Below, in pieces: positions 8,704 to 20,049 of a stretch of DNA of 64,000 bases. Within the stretch, counting starts at the first letter, position 1. Each line of letters begins with the position of its first letter. The stretch spans positions 177,891 through 241,890 of the forward strand of contig NZ_JACIDI010000005.1 of assembly GCF_014196225.1 (NCBI RefSeq). The letters run 5' to 3'. The stretch is from Bacteroides pyogenes (GTDB lineage: Bacteria; Bacteroidota; Bacteroidia; Bacteroidales; Bacteroidaceae). The position numbers were made by a program, and so were the translations under genes. The notes beneath the pieces are model-generated. The model made no database searches, was not told the origin of the DNA, and worked only from the letters and a program-made list of their open reading frames with translations.

Positions 8704-9126
8704 TTATTTATTTGGTTTTACAGTAAATGAAAATTTTCGCTTCAAACGCGATTTGTTCAGCCACAAGATAAGGTAGTAGGGCAACAACACGGCCAATGCG
8801 CCGATTCCTGCGTACATTTCGCTCCCCGTCCATGCCATAAGCAGAAACAGCGAAACAACCAGAAGTGCCAAAGGAATTACAAAAGCCAGAATCACCGCCA
8901 TCACCCCCATCGATGTGGCAGCTACCACTGTCACCTCCTCGCCCGTATGGTACGAAGCTGCCGCGGGATCGAAAATATCGATTACCTTTTCCTGACTGTC
9001 GGCGGAAGAACAATGTCCCTTTATGCTGCAAGAAGCGCATGCCGATGTTTGGACAATCCTCACCGACAGATGAGAATCTTGTATGTTTTCCACAACACCC
9101 GGATGAGTTATAGTATCATTTGTCAT
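8704..9126 (-). CDS. RseC/MucC-family membrane protein
   Basis: 140-residue protein of the RseC/MucC (SoxR-reducing system) family. The N-terminal domain has a cysteine cluster (ACASCSIKGHC, residues ~29-39) that may hold a metal or iron-sulfur centre. Two adjacent membrane segments follow at ~72-94 and ~103-122, then a basic tail. In proteobacteria RseC works with the Rsx (Rnf) complex to keep SoxR reduced. Bacteroides lack that exact system, so here it more likely helps Rnf assembly or redox maturation. It precedes rnfB by 12 bp and follows the DUF3078 gene by 10 bp, so it is co-transcribed with both. Confidence 0.88.
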   Translation of the reverse strand: MTNDTITHPGVVENIQDSHLSVRIVQTSACASCSIKGHCSSADSQEKVIDIFDPAAASYHTGEEVTVVAATSMGVMAVILAFVIPLALLVVSLFLLMAWTGSEMYAGIGALAVLLPYYLILWLNKSRLKRKFSFTVKPNK

Positions 9127-9136
9127 TTTGCCGGAC

Positions 9137-10567
9137 TCACCATTTATAGTTGATGCCGAAACTCAACAATTCTTTTAACTGGAAATAACTGTTGCCTTCA
9201 TTAGGTTTCGCACTGTCGTCGAAGCGCGCATGGATATAAAGTTTAGTAGACAAATAACGGTTCAGCACGAAGTTAAATGTATTTTCCCATTCCACACGAG
9301 CCCAATGATAGTTCGTCAGATAGTTGAGACGCGACTCCAGCGTCACCGAACGCATGATCACCCAATTGAGCGTAGGCTTAATCTGCGAACCGAAGTCGTT
9401 TTTCGAGCATTTTCCCTCTTCCAGACCGAACTTCACCTCATCCACCTCTTTATTTCCCACATAGCGCAGATTATACATCAAAGGAGCAACAAATACCGAA
9501 AGGTTATATTTCTTCTTCTTCACCTTATAGTCCATACCGACGCTGACCGACAAATCCGCCGGAGCCAGAAAAGCCGAAATCAGCTCTTCGCTGTTGGCCT
9601 TATACCCGTGGCAAAACTGCGTCTTGAATTCCGACGAAATGGTATAATACCAGTTCTTTACCGCCCGCAGCCCCAACTTGTTCGTCATTCTGAACTGGTC
9701 GGTGGTGATCAGGTAATCGTGAAACTTGTCCGAAGGCGTAGAGCTCATGCCCAACTTCGCTTCCACCTGATTTTCAAACAGTATCTTCTCATTATCGTTA
9801 TAGTTGGCAAAAAGCTGCAAGGCAGCCAGTCCGGAATAGTTGCTCTCCCCTCCTTTGTACCAGTTGTCCGAAACGTGATTCTGGCTAATCTGTAAAGATC
9901 CGACACCCCCGGTTATCCACCAGTTGGGTTTCCTGATCAGCATATCCGCCTGTCCCACATCCCCATTCATCTCTTCGGGTTCGAACAGGTGAATCACTCT
10001 GGCTTTGGAAGAAATTTTCGGCTTCAGATCACTGCGAAACACATCCCTGCTCATAATGCGGTCTTCGGTAGTGACCACCAGTTCCGGGCGGTTCAGATAC
10101 AGGTTCATCAACGCCTTGTCCACCAGCTCGTTCACACGCTTATATCGGGTGAAGGGCGCATCGTCGAAAGCCAGCAGGCTGTCGGCAAAGCACTCCCGTT
10201 CGGTGCCCGGGCGAAAAGGCGCCCACTCCACCGTCGAATAGCGGGCTATGGGCGAACGGTAATAAGCGGGCAGGGTAAAAAGCCGGTAATAAGCGGGATC
10301 GGAAGCGATATAACGCTCGGGTACCGAAGGGTCGTTCAGGTAATCCAACTGTCCGATATATTTATTATATAATATAGAGACGGTATCCGGTTTCGAAGTA
10401 TTTCCGTGCGTATTCAGCTTCAGCATCAGATATCGGCTCAAACCTGTGGAAAGCGAATCCGTTCTACTTACCCCCGTTTCCGCAATATTCATATTTATGG
10501 CCTGTACGGAAAATGCCGAAGCAAAAAGCCATGCAAAAACCGTCGGCAAAAAAAAACGTCTCCTCAT
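9137..10567 (-). CDS. DUF3078 outer-membrane protein
   Basis: Protein of 476 residues from the ATG at 10567 with a signal peptide ([20 protein letters not shown]). The second half has the alternating aromatic strands of an outer-membrane beta-barrel ([20 protein letters not shown], a characteristic DUF3078 opening) and ends in the aromatic-rich FGINYKW. The function of the family is not established. The first half (residues ~25-200) has no domain I can name. It is the first gene of the operon, and its stop is 10 bp before the rseC-like gene. The ATG at 10588 falls inside a TAnnTTTG box (10588-10595), so 10567 is the more likely start. Confidence 0.85.
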   Translation of the reverse strand: MRRRFFLPTVFAWLFASAFSVQAINMNIAETGVSRTDSLSTGLSRYLMLKLNTHGNTSKPDTVSILYNKYIGQLDYLNDPSVPERYIASDPAYYRLFTLPAYYRSPIARYSTVEWAPFRPGTERECFADSLLAFDDAPFTRYKRVNELVDKALMNLYLNRPELVVTTEDRIMSRDVFRSDLKPKISSKARVIHLFEPEEMNGDVGQADMLIRKPNWWITGGVGSLQISQNHVSDNWYKGGESNYSGLAALQLFANYNDNEKILFENQVEAKLGMSSTPSDKFHDYLITTDQFRMTNKLGLRAVKNWYYTISSEFKTQFCHGYKANSEELISAFLAPADLSVSVGMDYKVKKKKYNLSVFVAPLMYNLRYVGNKEVDEVKFGLEEGKCSKNDFGSQIKPTLNWVIMRSVTLESRLNYLTNYHWARVEWENTFNFVLNRYLSTKLYIHARFDDSAKPNEGNSYFQLKELLSFGINYKW

Positions 10568-10587
10568 GATATTTCTAAATTTTGGCA

Positions 10588-10595
10588 CAAAAATA
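10588..10595 (-). promoter_or_regulatory. Candidate promoter -7 box of the DUF3078-rseC-rnf operon
   Basis: Minus-strand TATTTTTG fits TAnnTTTG. The expected RNA start near 10581 gives a leader of about 14 nt before the ATG at 10567. No good -33 TTTG is visible at the ideal distance. Confidence 0.4.
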
Positions 10596-10688
10596 CATTA
10601 TTTTGTTTAGAATTCATAGCAATCTTTTAAAATTGCATTTTTTAATAATTTTGTAAGGGCGAAACTCTCCGACTTCCTCTTTTTTTTA

Positions 10689-10696
10689 TAATTTTG
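10689..10696 (+). promoter_or_regulatory. Candidate promoter -7 box for pyrG-yidC
   Basis: TAATTTTG fits TAnnTTTG and lies about 57 bp before the pyrG start in the divergent region shared with the DUF3078-rnf operon. The -33 element is weak. Confidence 0.4.
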
Positions 10697-10740
10697 CAGT
10701 TTTTAATTCCGATCATACTACATAAGTAAACATAATTTAA

Positions 10741-12375
<1,635 letters not shown>

Positions 12376-12394
12376 TTCTCTATAATCAACAAAG

Positions 12395-14260
12395 ATGGAT
12401 AAAAACACCATTACAGGTCTCGTGCTGATAGGCATATTGCTGATCGGATTCAGCATACTGAGTCGCCCGAGTCAGGAGCAGCTTGCCGCACAAAAGAGAT
12501 ACTACGACTCTATCGCTCTGGTACAGCAGCAGGAAGAAGCGCTGAAAGCCAAAACCGAAGCCGCGCTCGCAAGCCAAAAGCAAACGGCGGTCGCCGCCGA
12601 TTCTTCCGCCTTATTCTTCAATGCGGCAAAGGGAGCCGAATCGCCGGTCATCATCGCCAACAATCTGGCCGAAATCACACTCACCACCAAAGGCGGACGG
12701 GTACGGTCGGCTATGCTGAAAGAATATAAGGGGCAAGACAAAAAGACGCCTGTCGTTCTTTTCAGCGAAAACGACGCCGCCATGAGCTTCAACTTCTACA
12801 ACAAGCAGGGGGCCATACAGACCAAAGACTACTACTTTACGCCTGTCAACAAGACCGACAGCAGCGTGGTGATGCGTCTCGAAGCGGATGCGCACAGCTA
12901 TATCGACTTCATCTATACGCTCAAACAAGACAGTTACCTGATGGATTTCCGCATTCAGGCCACCGGCATGGCGGACAAGCTGGCGAACACGGAATATGTC
13001 GATATCGAATGGAGCCAGAAAGCGCGCCAGCTCGAAAAAGGGTTTGGGTTCGAAAACCGCCTCGCCGAACTGACTTATAAGCTGAGCGGAGGAAAGGTGG
13101 ACAATCTCTCCGCTGCCAAAGACGACGAGAAGCAACTCGAAGGACGCGCCGACTGGATCGCCTTCAAGAACCAGTTCTTCTCCTCCGCGCTCATCGCCGC
13201 ACAGGATTTCGACAAGGTATCGGTACGCTCCAAGTTACAGAAAGAGGGAAGCGGATACGTCAAAGACTACTCCGCCGAGATGAACACCTTCTTCGATCCC
13301 ACCGGAGCCAAACCTACCGAATTGTTCTTTTATCTGGGTCCGAACCATTTCAAAACGCTCAAAGCGCTCGACAAAGGACGCGAAAACAAATGGCAACTGC
13401 ACCGGCTGGTCTATCTGGGATGGCCTGTCGTGCGCACCATCAACCAATACATCACTATCAATGTGTTCGATTGGCTCACCCGTTGGGGACTGAGCATGGG
13501 TGTCGTTCTGCTCATCCTCACCATTCTGGTCAAGGCGGCAGTATATCCCGCCACATGGAAAACCTATATGTCGTCGGCCAAGATGCGTGTGCTGAAGCCT
13601 AAAATAGAGGTAATCAACAAGAAATACCCGAAACAGGAAGACGCCATGAAGAAACAACAGGAAGTAATGGCACTTTACAGCCAGTACGGGGTGAGTCCGA
13701 TGGGCGGATGCCTGCCGATGATACTGCAATTTCCCATCCTGATGGCGTTGTTCATGTTCGTACCGAGTGCCATCGAGTTGCGTCAGGAGAGCTTCCTCTG
13801 GGCAGACGACCTTTCCACCTACGACGCATTCATCCATTTCCCATTCCACATCCCGTTCCTGGGCAGCCACCTCAGCCTGTTCTGCGTGCTCATGACGGTG
13901 ACCAATATTCTGAACACCAAATACACCATGTCCATGCAGGACACCGGTGCGCAACCGCAGATGGCGGCGATGAAATGGATGATGTACCTCATGCCGGTGA
14001 TGTTACTGTTCGTGCTCAACACCTACCCTGCCGGTTTAAACTACTACTATTTCCTCTCGACGCTCATCAGCGTAGGAATCATGATCATGCTCCGCAAAAC
14101 GACCGACGAAGAAAAACTCCTCGCTATTCTCGAAGCGAAAAAGAAAGATCCGAAGCAAATGAAAACCTCCGGATTTGCCGCCCGTCTGGAAGCGATGCAG
14201 AAACAGCAGGAGCAACTGATGAAAGAACGTCAGCAAAAGCAAAACCGAAACAAGAAATAA
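12395..14260 (+). CDS. yidC: Membrane protein insertase YidC
   Basis: 621-residue inner-membrane insertase and chaperone for membrane proteins. A first membrane segment (residues ~7-24) is followed by a large periplasmic beta-sandwich domain (~75-345), and then the conserved five-helix core from ~370. Core hallmarks are [20 protein letters not shown] and the region around [15 protein letters not shown]. The lysine/glutamine-rich C-terminus ([20 protein letters not shown]) may contact ribosomes. It follows pyrG by 19 bp and is closed by a strong hairpin at 14291-14318. Length and domains are normal for Bacteroidetes. Confidence 0.97.
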   Translation: MDKNTITGLVLIGILLIGFSILSRPSQEQLAAQKRYYDSIALVQQQEEALKAKTEAALASQKQTAVAADSSALFFNAAKGAESPVIIANNLAEITLTTKGGRVRSAMLKEYKGQDKKTPVVLFSENDAAMSFNFYNKQGAIQTKDYYFTPVNKTDSSVVMRLEADAHSYIDFIYTLKQDSYLMDFRIQATGMADKLANTEYVDIEWSQKARQLEKGFGFENRLAELTYKLSGGKVDNLSAAKDDEKQLEGRADWIAFKNQFFSSALIAAQDFDKVSVRSKLQKEGSGYVKDYSAEMNTFFDPTGAKPTELFFYLGPNHFKTLKALDKGRENKWQLHRLVYLGWPVVRTINQYITINVFDWLTRWGLSMGVVLLILTILVKAAVYPATWKTYMSSAKMRVLKPKIEVINKKYPKQEDAMKKQQEVMALYSQYGVSPMGGCLPMILQFPILMALFMFVPSAIELRQESFLWADDLSTYDAFIHFPFHIPFLGSHLSLFCVLMTVTNILNTKYTMSMQDTGAQPQMAAMKWMMYLMPVMLLFVLNTYPAGLNYYYFLSTLISVGIMIMLRKTTDEEKLLAILEAKKKDPKQMKTSGFAARLEAMQKQQEQLMKERQQKQNRNKK

Positions 14261-14290
14261 GAGTACCGACCGACGGTTTCTCAAGCAAAA

Positions 14291-14318
14291 TAGCCGGGCG
14301 ATTTCGATCGTCCGGCTA
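14291..14318 (+). terminator. Terminator of pyrG-yidC
   Basis: Stem TAGCCGG(G)CGAT / ATCG(T)CCGGCTA with a TTCG loop, followed by TTGTTTTATA. It lies 30 bp past the yidC stop codon. Confidence 0.75.
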
Positions 14319-14411
14319 TTGTTTTATATATGATAAAGTCATCCCAAACACATTTTCCCAAAGCAATCGATGCTTCATTCGGCATCATTCTTAGCATTTT
14401 CATATTTTTAA

Positions 14412-14453
14412 CTACAAAAGTTGTAGATTTCATCCGTTTATTGACCATCTTTG
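14412..14453 (+). promoter_or_regulatory. Candidate promoter with palindrome upstream of the HEAT-repeat gene
   Basis: A perfect inverted repeat CTACAA-AAG-TTGTAG (14412-14426) overlaps a TTG that sits 22 nt before CATCTTTG (14446-14453), a near match to TAnnTTTG. The palindrome over the -33 region could be an operator. The gene starts at 14512, giving a leader of about 50 nt. Confidence 0.35.
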
Positions 14454-14511
14454 CAAAAAAAATAAGCGGTATGATGACTTCCTCTTATGTCACGTATAGA
14501 AAATACCACAA

Positions 14512-15651
14512 ATGGATACTCTGAGATTTTATTTTTATTATTTCGATTCTCTTTTTACAGGATTTGCGCCGATCATTCGTATTACTGTTTTCGCAGTAAT
14601 GCTTCTGAGCCTCTTATATATAACTTTTTTATTCCGGCTTTTTATCATTCAAAACAAAATAAAAAGAAAAAAGAAAAGATGGGAGCATCTTAAACAAACG
14701 TACCGGCAAAAAATCAACCGGATAATCTATGCCCCTTACAATATGGACCAAGAGGAAATCGCAGAAGAAATGGGTATCCGCATAAACACTTTTAAAAAGA
14801 GATGGCAAAAAGAAAATCTGTCCAAACTGATTTTATATGTAAAAAACGAAGAAGAGAAGAATAAAGAAGAAGATATTTCCTCTCTCAACGACAATAATTA
14901 CAGGACATTACTCGACCTCTTCCGGATTAATAAATACTGGCTAAAAGAGCTTTCCAACCGGAATATCCGGCGTAAAAAGAAGGCCTTGCGAATGTTAGAC
15001 GAACTTAGCTACACCCAAATAAGCAGTTATCTTACTCCTCTTCTCCAGCATAAAGACGAAGAGCTTCGTAAGTTATCAAGAAGCGTTTTTGTAAAATTCG
15101 ACAGTCACGATCCATACAAATTTATGGAGGATAATTTTGACAAGAAGTTCAACCGCTTAGACGAAATACGGGTGCACGATGCTCTTATACAAAAATCAAA
15201 AGAGCATAAGCTACCCTTATTGACACATTGGATGCAGGAAGCTCAAAATATAGCTTACAGGTGCTTTCTAATCAAAGAGATTGCAATATTTAAGCAATAC
15301 GACAGTATACCATATCTATTAGCCCTTTTCAAAAAAAGCAAAGACAATAAAGAAAAGGCCGAAATCGTAAACACCATCGGAGCGTTAAACCATACGGAAG
15401 CATTGCCCTTTTTTATTTCGGAATATGCTTTAAACCCAAAGGTTGTACAATTGAGCATCATCAAAGCTATCGGAATATTGGGAGAAAGAGAGAATATTCC
15501 TTTCCTGCATAAAGAGTATAAAGAATCTTACAACAATGAACTTCAGGAAGAGATAGCGAAAGCTATTCGCCGACTGCAAGAGAAAGAAGAAAACGAAGCA
15601 ACAGAGGAAAACTCAAAATTTAAGCCGATGTATCCTTTCCACGCCATATAA
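14512..15651 (+). CDS. Membrane-anchored HEAT-repeat protein
   Basis: 379-residue protein with one membrane helix near residues 23-46, a strongly basic stretch (KIKRKKKR) placing the rest in the cytoplasm, and an alpha-helical body. From ~130 to ~350 helix pairs such as RRKKKALRMLDELSYTQISS, RKLSRSVFVKFDSH and QLSIIKAIGILGERENIPFL look like HEAT repeats. No catalytic motif is visible. It is the first gene of a cluster with a processive GT2 synthase, a TPR/beta-barrel exporter and two lipoproteins, so a scaffolding or regulatory role for the synthase is plausible. A separate promoter box precedes the GT2 gene, so the two may not always be co-transcribed. Confidence 0.75.
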   Translation: MDTLRFYFYYFDSLFTGFAPIIRITVFAVMLLSLLYITFLFRLFIIQNKIKRKKKRWEHLKQTYRQKINRIIYAPYNMDQEEIAEEMGIRINTFKKRWQKENLSKLILYVKNEEEKNKEEDISSLNDNNYRTLLDLFRINKYWLKELSNRNIRRKKKALRMLDELSYTQISSYLTPLLQHKDEELRKLSRSVFVKFDSHDPYKFMEDNFDKKFNRLDEIRVHDALIQKSKEHKLPLLTHWMQEAQNIAYRCFLIKEIAIFKQYDSIPYLLALFKKSKDNKEKAEIVNTIGALNHTEALPFFISEYALNPKVVQLSIIKAIGILGERENIPFLHKEYKESYNNELQEEIAKAIRRLQEKEENEATEENSKFKPMYPFHAI

Positions 15652-15741
15652 AGCGAAATAGAAAAATAACATAAGGATATCATTCCTGAAAATCAAAATA
15701 AAAAATGTAAAATAAACTGTGTCATCAATGAAATAAAATAC

Positions 15742-15749
15742 TAACTTTG
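15742..15749 (+). promoter_or_regulatory. Candidate promoter -7 box before the GT2 synthase
   Basis: TAACTTTG matches TAnnTTTG and lies 31 bp before the GT2 start codon in a 129-bp gap, suggesting an internal promoter for the synthase and the genes after it. Confidence 0.45.
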
Positions 15750-15780
15750 CTGACACCGTTTATTTTACACCCCCGGAATT

Positions 15781-17202
15781 ATGGAATCAATCATACTGTT
15801 TTACCAATATATAATCTATTTTTATGCCTTAGCTATCACCATTATTTATATAGCATTGGCCATGTTGGGGTTCATCAATATCCGTCGGAAAAAAGGTAGT
15901 TATACCCTGAAGGAAGAGCAACTTTTTACCCAATATCCCGATATGGCCCCTCCCATATCTATAGTTGCCCCGGCTTTCAACGAGGAGGTTATCATTATCG
16001 ACAACGTCAGTTCGCTACTGAATTTGGATTATCCTAATTTTGAAGTTGTGGTAGTTAATGATGGAAGCAAAGATAAAACCCTCGAACTGTTAATCGAAAG
16101 ATTTGAGTTGCAAGAGATTCCTTTTGAATACCTTTACAAGGTTCCGTGCCATCCGGTGAAAAGAATATTCAAATCTACCAACCCGGCATATAACAGACTT
16201 ACCGTCATCGATAAAGAAAACGGAGGGACGAAGGCCGATGCCATGAACGCCGGCGTAAACTACATTAAAAACGACTATTTCATCAATACAGACGTTGACT
16301 GCATCCTTGCAAAAGACACCCTGAAGAAGATAATTCTGCCGGTATTAGACTCCGACATACCTGTGATAGGAGTCGGAGCAACTTTGCGTATGGCTAACAG
16401 TTGTATTGTAGAAAACGGTGAGATAAAAAGAGTCTCCCCCCCTTCCAAATTTATCCCTACATTTCAGGAAACGGAGTATTTGCGCTCTTATGTAGTAGCC
16501 AAAATGGGATGGGGCTTAATCAACTGTATCCCGAACATATCCGGAGGATTCGGGCTGTTCAGTCGAGCAGTGGTAACCAGCATAGGAGGGTTCGACACCC
16601 AATCACATGCTGAAGACATGGATATGACCATACGCATGAGCATGTATATGCATGAACAGGGAAAAAAATTTAAAATCGAGCAAATCCCCGACTCCTGCTG
16701 CTGGACAGAAGGACCGCCTAATATCAAAGTATTAAAAAGACAGCGTACAAGATGGGGAAGAGGATTGGCTCAAATCTTTTTTGTCCACCGGAAACTAATA
16801 TTAAATTATAAATATGGGAAATTAGGATTGGTGGTATTGCCTTACGCACTGTTTTTCGAGTTCATCGCTCCGATAGTCGAAAGCATAGGAGTAGTGTTTA
16901 TGATATATCTGCTTGTGAGCCAACAGATCAATTTCGCGACTTTCTGGCTGATGCTGTTATTCGTATACCTCATCGGCATCACAATTTCAATTATTACGAT
17001 TACGTACGACCTCACAATCAAAAAGCAGTACAATACTTTCAAAGAATACCTGCGACTCGTGTTTTTCTCTTGCTTGGAATCTTTTTTTTATCACCCTTTT
17101 GTCGTGGTTTTCAGCCTGCTGGGATATTGGCAGTTCATCAGCGGACGAAAGATCAAATGGGGAGAAATGAAACGTCAAGGGTTCAATAATCCGAAAAAAT
17201 AA
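15781..17202 (+). CDS. Processive family 2 glycosyltransferase (exopolysaccharide synthase-like)
   Basis: 473-residue inner-membrane GT2. An N-terminal membrane segment (~8-33) precedes a cytoplasmic GT-A domain with the motif set of processive synthases: NDGSKD (first Asp), NTDVDC (D-x-D), HAEDMDM (the TED-like catalytic acid) and QRTRWGRG (Q-x-x-RW). Three or four membrane segments follow in ~345-460. This layout matches PgaC, hyaluronan or cellulose-type synthases that polymerise and translocate a beta-linked glycan. The next gene, 14 bp downstream, encodes a TPR/outer-membrane barrel protein, which supports a synthase-dependent secretion pathway. The sugar polymerised cannot be told from sequence. 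Confidence 0.85.
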   Translation: MESIILFYQYIIYFYALAITIIYIALAMLGFINIRRKKGSYTLKEEQLFTQYPDMAPPISIVAPAFNEEVIIIDNVSSLLNLDYPNFEVVVVNDGSKDKTLELLIERFELQEIPFEYLYKVPCHPVKRIFKSTNPAYNRLTVIDKENGGTKADAMNAGVNYIKNDYFINTDVDCILAKDTLKKIILPVLDSDIPVIGVGATLRMANSCIVENGEIKRVSPPSKFIPTFQETEYLRSYVVAKMGWGLINCIPNISGGFGLFSRAVVTSIGGFDTQSHAEDMDMTIRMSMYMHEQGKKFKIEQIPDSCCWTEGPPNIKVLKRQRTRWGRGLAQIFFVHRKLILNYKYGKLGLVVLPYALFFEFIAPIVESIGVVFMIYLLVSQQINFATFWLMLLFVYLIGITISIITITYDLTIKKQYNTFKEYLRLVFFSCLESFFYHPFVVVFSLLGYWQFISGRKIKWGEMKRQGFNNPKK

Positions 17203-17216
17203 AAACAATCAGCTTT

Positions 17217-20042
17217 ATGCGCAAAGTAACCGATATACGTACAATCTTCATATCCATCCGGATATTAACCGTTCTGTGTCTTCTATTGTGCCATACGGCA
17301 TACCTTCCGGCTCAGACCAAAGACAATCCGGAAGACAGTTATATATCCAGAGTCAAGCATGAGTTCGACAAGGAGAACTGGGAGGCCGGTAAAAAAATCG
17401 CGGAAGAAGGCCTGAAAGATTCTCCCAACGATTCTTATTTAAGAATGCTTCTCGGAAAATACTATTTCCATAAAAAGCAATACAATCAGGCGCGCTACGA
17501 ACTTAAAAAAGCTTTGGAGAAAAATAAAGACAACGTAGAGGCCAAACAGATATTAGTCAATGTAGAGATGGCTACGGAAAGATATTCAAGCGCCATCTGC
17601 TACGTAAACGAATTATTGGAAGTCAATCCCTACTGGAGAGGACTTTGGAGAAAAAAAATAGAACTTTACCGCTTGCAGGGAAACACCGTAGAGGCAAACC
17701 GCCTCTTTAAACGGATCAGCCAAATCTATCCGGAAGACACGGTTCTTCAAAAAGACTATGTATACGGCTTGGAAATGGAGGCTCTCGAAAGTCAAAAAAA
17801 AGGAAAAACGGACGAAGCCATTGCTTTACGGATGGAGCTGCTCAAAAACGATCCGAAAAATCCGGAACACTATATCGAAATTGCCAATAGCCATATCAAA
17901 GCCGGTGATTTCCAACAAGCCTTGTCCTATATAGAAAGAGGACTTTCTCACACCCCTGACAACCACACACTGATCGAAAAGAAAATAAGTTTGCTGGCCG
18001 AACAAAAACAATACAACCAATTGTTAAGCTACCTACAAAAGCAAAAGTCACCGGCTTTTCAGGCACAATACAATTATTACCTGTCAGAAGCTGCCCGAGA
18101 TGCCAGGGAGAGCGACCCCGTGACACTTTACGGAAAAATTCTGGAAAGAAATCCCGGAGATGAAGAAGCCTTCAATTATGTATTCACATATCTATACGGA
18201 GCAGGCCAATACGAAGAAGCACTGCATATTACCGGCAAATACCGCAAAGCGAAAGGAGAGTCGAAGAATATACTGATGAAAGAGCTTTCGGTATATATCA
18301 AATTAGGCAACAGAGGTAAGGCCCGCCGGTTGATGCAACAGCTTCTGACGAAATATCCCGACGATTACGATTTAAAGGAAGCGTACGCGAAACTGCTGTT
18401 CGAAGAAGCCAAAGAAAAAATTTCCGAAGAGAACTACAGTGACGCTGTCACAGATCTGAAAGAAGCGCTCGTATATGCAGAAAGCGAAACGGCGGAAGAA
18501 CTCAACAACGCATTATATAGTGCAACCATGCTGCAGAAAGATTACGAAGCAGCATTGGAAATAATTCGCGATATGATCGTTTCCGCCCCCCAACTGCCCG
18601 AGTTGTATGTAAAAAGGGCGGATACGCATCAGAAAATGAAGCAATACGACAAGGCATTGGCCGATTACGAGACGGCTGTCTCGATGGCCGCAGAAAAAGA
18701 GAAGGCAATTCTTTTAGAAGGTTATTCCGAAATGATAATCCCCATTATAAAAGACTTAAATGAAAGTTATCGGTATAAGGAAAGCATGGAATATATAAAG
18801 AAATGGCTTGCAAACGACCCTTCCAATATCGAAGCAATCACGCATGCCGTCAATCTTTCTTACAGAATGAACAAAAATCAAGACGCATACACGTATGTCC
18901 GGCAAGGCAGCAAACTGCATCCGGACAACTTGTTTTTCAGAATAAAAATGGCGGAAGAAGAGATGGCGCAAACAAAAAATTATCACACCGTCTATCACCT
19001 GCTGTCGGAGGAATTAGAGAAAGAGCCCTATCATAAAGATTTAATCAATACGTTTACGCAGGCAACAGAAAAGTACGGCAGGCAGTTAATAAAAGAAAAG
19101 AAGTTCACAGAAACATTAGATGTATTGAATCGGGGACTTCGATATGCTCCGGCAGACAGAACCATGAAATACCTCAAAGGAATTGCTTACGAAAAAATGA
19201 ACCGGTTCGATTCCGCCTTCTATTATCAATCGTTTTACGATCCCGCCGTGATAGAAGCCGCCGAATTCAGGCAACATTTGAAATATCTGCAATACAGAGG
19301 ATTCCCGAACGAAGTAGGCATATATCATTTATATAGCCGGCACGGAGATCAAGATGTGCTCAACACGGTTTCTACCATAGAATATAGCCGCAGGCAGAAT
19401 AAAAACGTATACACCGGAAGAGTGAACTATTCCGGCAGAGAAACGGGAAAAGGATATCAGTTGCAAGCCGAATGGACGAAAATTTGGAATGAAAGTACGT
19501 ACACCAAAGTCGATGCGGCGTGGGCTACAAGGTTTTTTCCCAAAATAGCTATCAACGCCTCTGTGTATAAAGACATCAACCCCTTAGGCGGTCTGGAAGC
19601 GGAAATCGGAATCGGTTACAAGCGGCTTCCCGGAAAAGAGAATCTGAGTAACCTGAAGTTAGGGTGCTCCAAAGAACTGGACACATGGAGATTGAATGTT
19701 ATATTCAACAATTTTCTGCTGAGCAACTCCGTCGACAACGGCCTGAAGAAAAACAAATGGCTATACAGCCTGTCAGGCCAAGCGCGTTATCATTGGGATT
19801 CTCCGAAAAATTACCTGATGGGAATGGCCGGTGTCGGAACCTCTCCGGATGTAGATCTCATCAACTTCCAGCTTTATGAAGGCTTTTCAAAAGTCAATAC
19901 AATGGTAGGAGCCGGAATGGGATATCTAATTTTCAAGAATGTATCCGCAGGGGTCATTGGGACTTGGTACAATTATAGCGTAAATGAAAACAAGTATAAA
20001 AACCTTTACACTGTTTACCTACATGCCAACATCACTTTTTAA
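17217..20042 (+). CDS. TPR protein with C-terminal YaiO-like outer-membrane barrel
   Basis: 941-residue exported protein. A signal peptide (to about residue 33) is followed by a long superhelix of tetratricopeptide repeats (~40-690; for example LRMLLGKYYFHKKQYNQARY and ADTHQKMKQYDKALADYETA). The last ~240 residues are amphipathic beta-strands typical of the YaiO family and end in HANITF, a C-terminal phenylalanine as in barrel proteins. The plan is like PgaA, BcsC or AlgK-AlgE: periplasmic TPR docking plus an outer-membrane pore for a polysaccharide. It lies directly after the GT2 synthase and 7 bp before the DUF4838 lipoprotein, so all are probably one transcript. Confidence 0.82.
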   Translation: MRKVTDIRTIFISIRILTVLCLLLCHTAYLPAQTKDNPEDSYISRVKHEFDKENWEAGKKIAEEGLKDSPNDSYLRMLLGKYYFHKKQYNQARYELKKALEKNKDNVEAKQILVNVEMATERYSSAICYVNELLEVNPYWRGLWRKKIELYRLQGNTVEANRLFKRISQIYPEDTVLQKDYVYGLEMEALESQKKGKTDEAIALRMELLKNDPKNPEHYIEIANSHIKAGDFQQALSYIERGLSHTPDNHTLIEKKISLLAEQKQYNQLLSYLQKQKSPAFQAQYNYYLSEAARDARESDPVTLYGKILERNPGDEEAFNYVFTYLYGAGQYEEALHITGKYRKAKGESKNILMKELSVYIKLGNRGKARRLMQQLLTKYPDDYDLKEAYAKLLFEEAKEKISEENYSDAVTDLKEALVYAESETAEELNNALYSATMLQKDYEAALEIIRDMIVSAPQLPELYVKRADTHQKMKQYDKALADYETAVSMAAEKEKAILLEGYSEMIIPIIKDLNESYRYKESMEYIKKWLANDPSNIEAITHAVNLSYRMNKNQDAYTYVRQGSKLHPDNLFFRIKMAEEEMAQTKNYHTVYHLLSEELEKEPYHKDLINTFTQATEKYGRQLIKEKKFTETLDVLNRGLRYAPADRTMKYLKGIAYEKMNRFDSAFYYQSFYDPAVIEAAEFRQHLKYLQYRGFPNEVGIYHLYSRHGDQDVLNTVSTIEYSRRQNKNVYTGRVNYSGRETGKGYQLQAEWTKIWNESTYTKVDAAWATRFFPKIAINASVYKDINPLGGLEAEIGIGYKRLPGKENLSNLKLGCSKELDTWRLNVIFNNFLLSNSVDNGLKKNKWLYSLSGQARYHWDSPKNYLMGMAGVGTSPDVDLINFQLYEGFSKVNTMVGAGMGYLIFKNVSAGVIGTWYNYSVNENKYKNLYTVYLHANITF

Positions 20043-20049
20043 GAAATAC

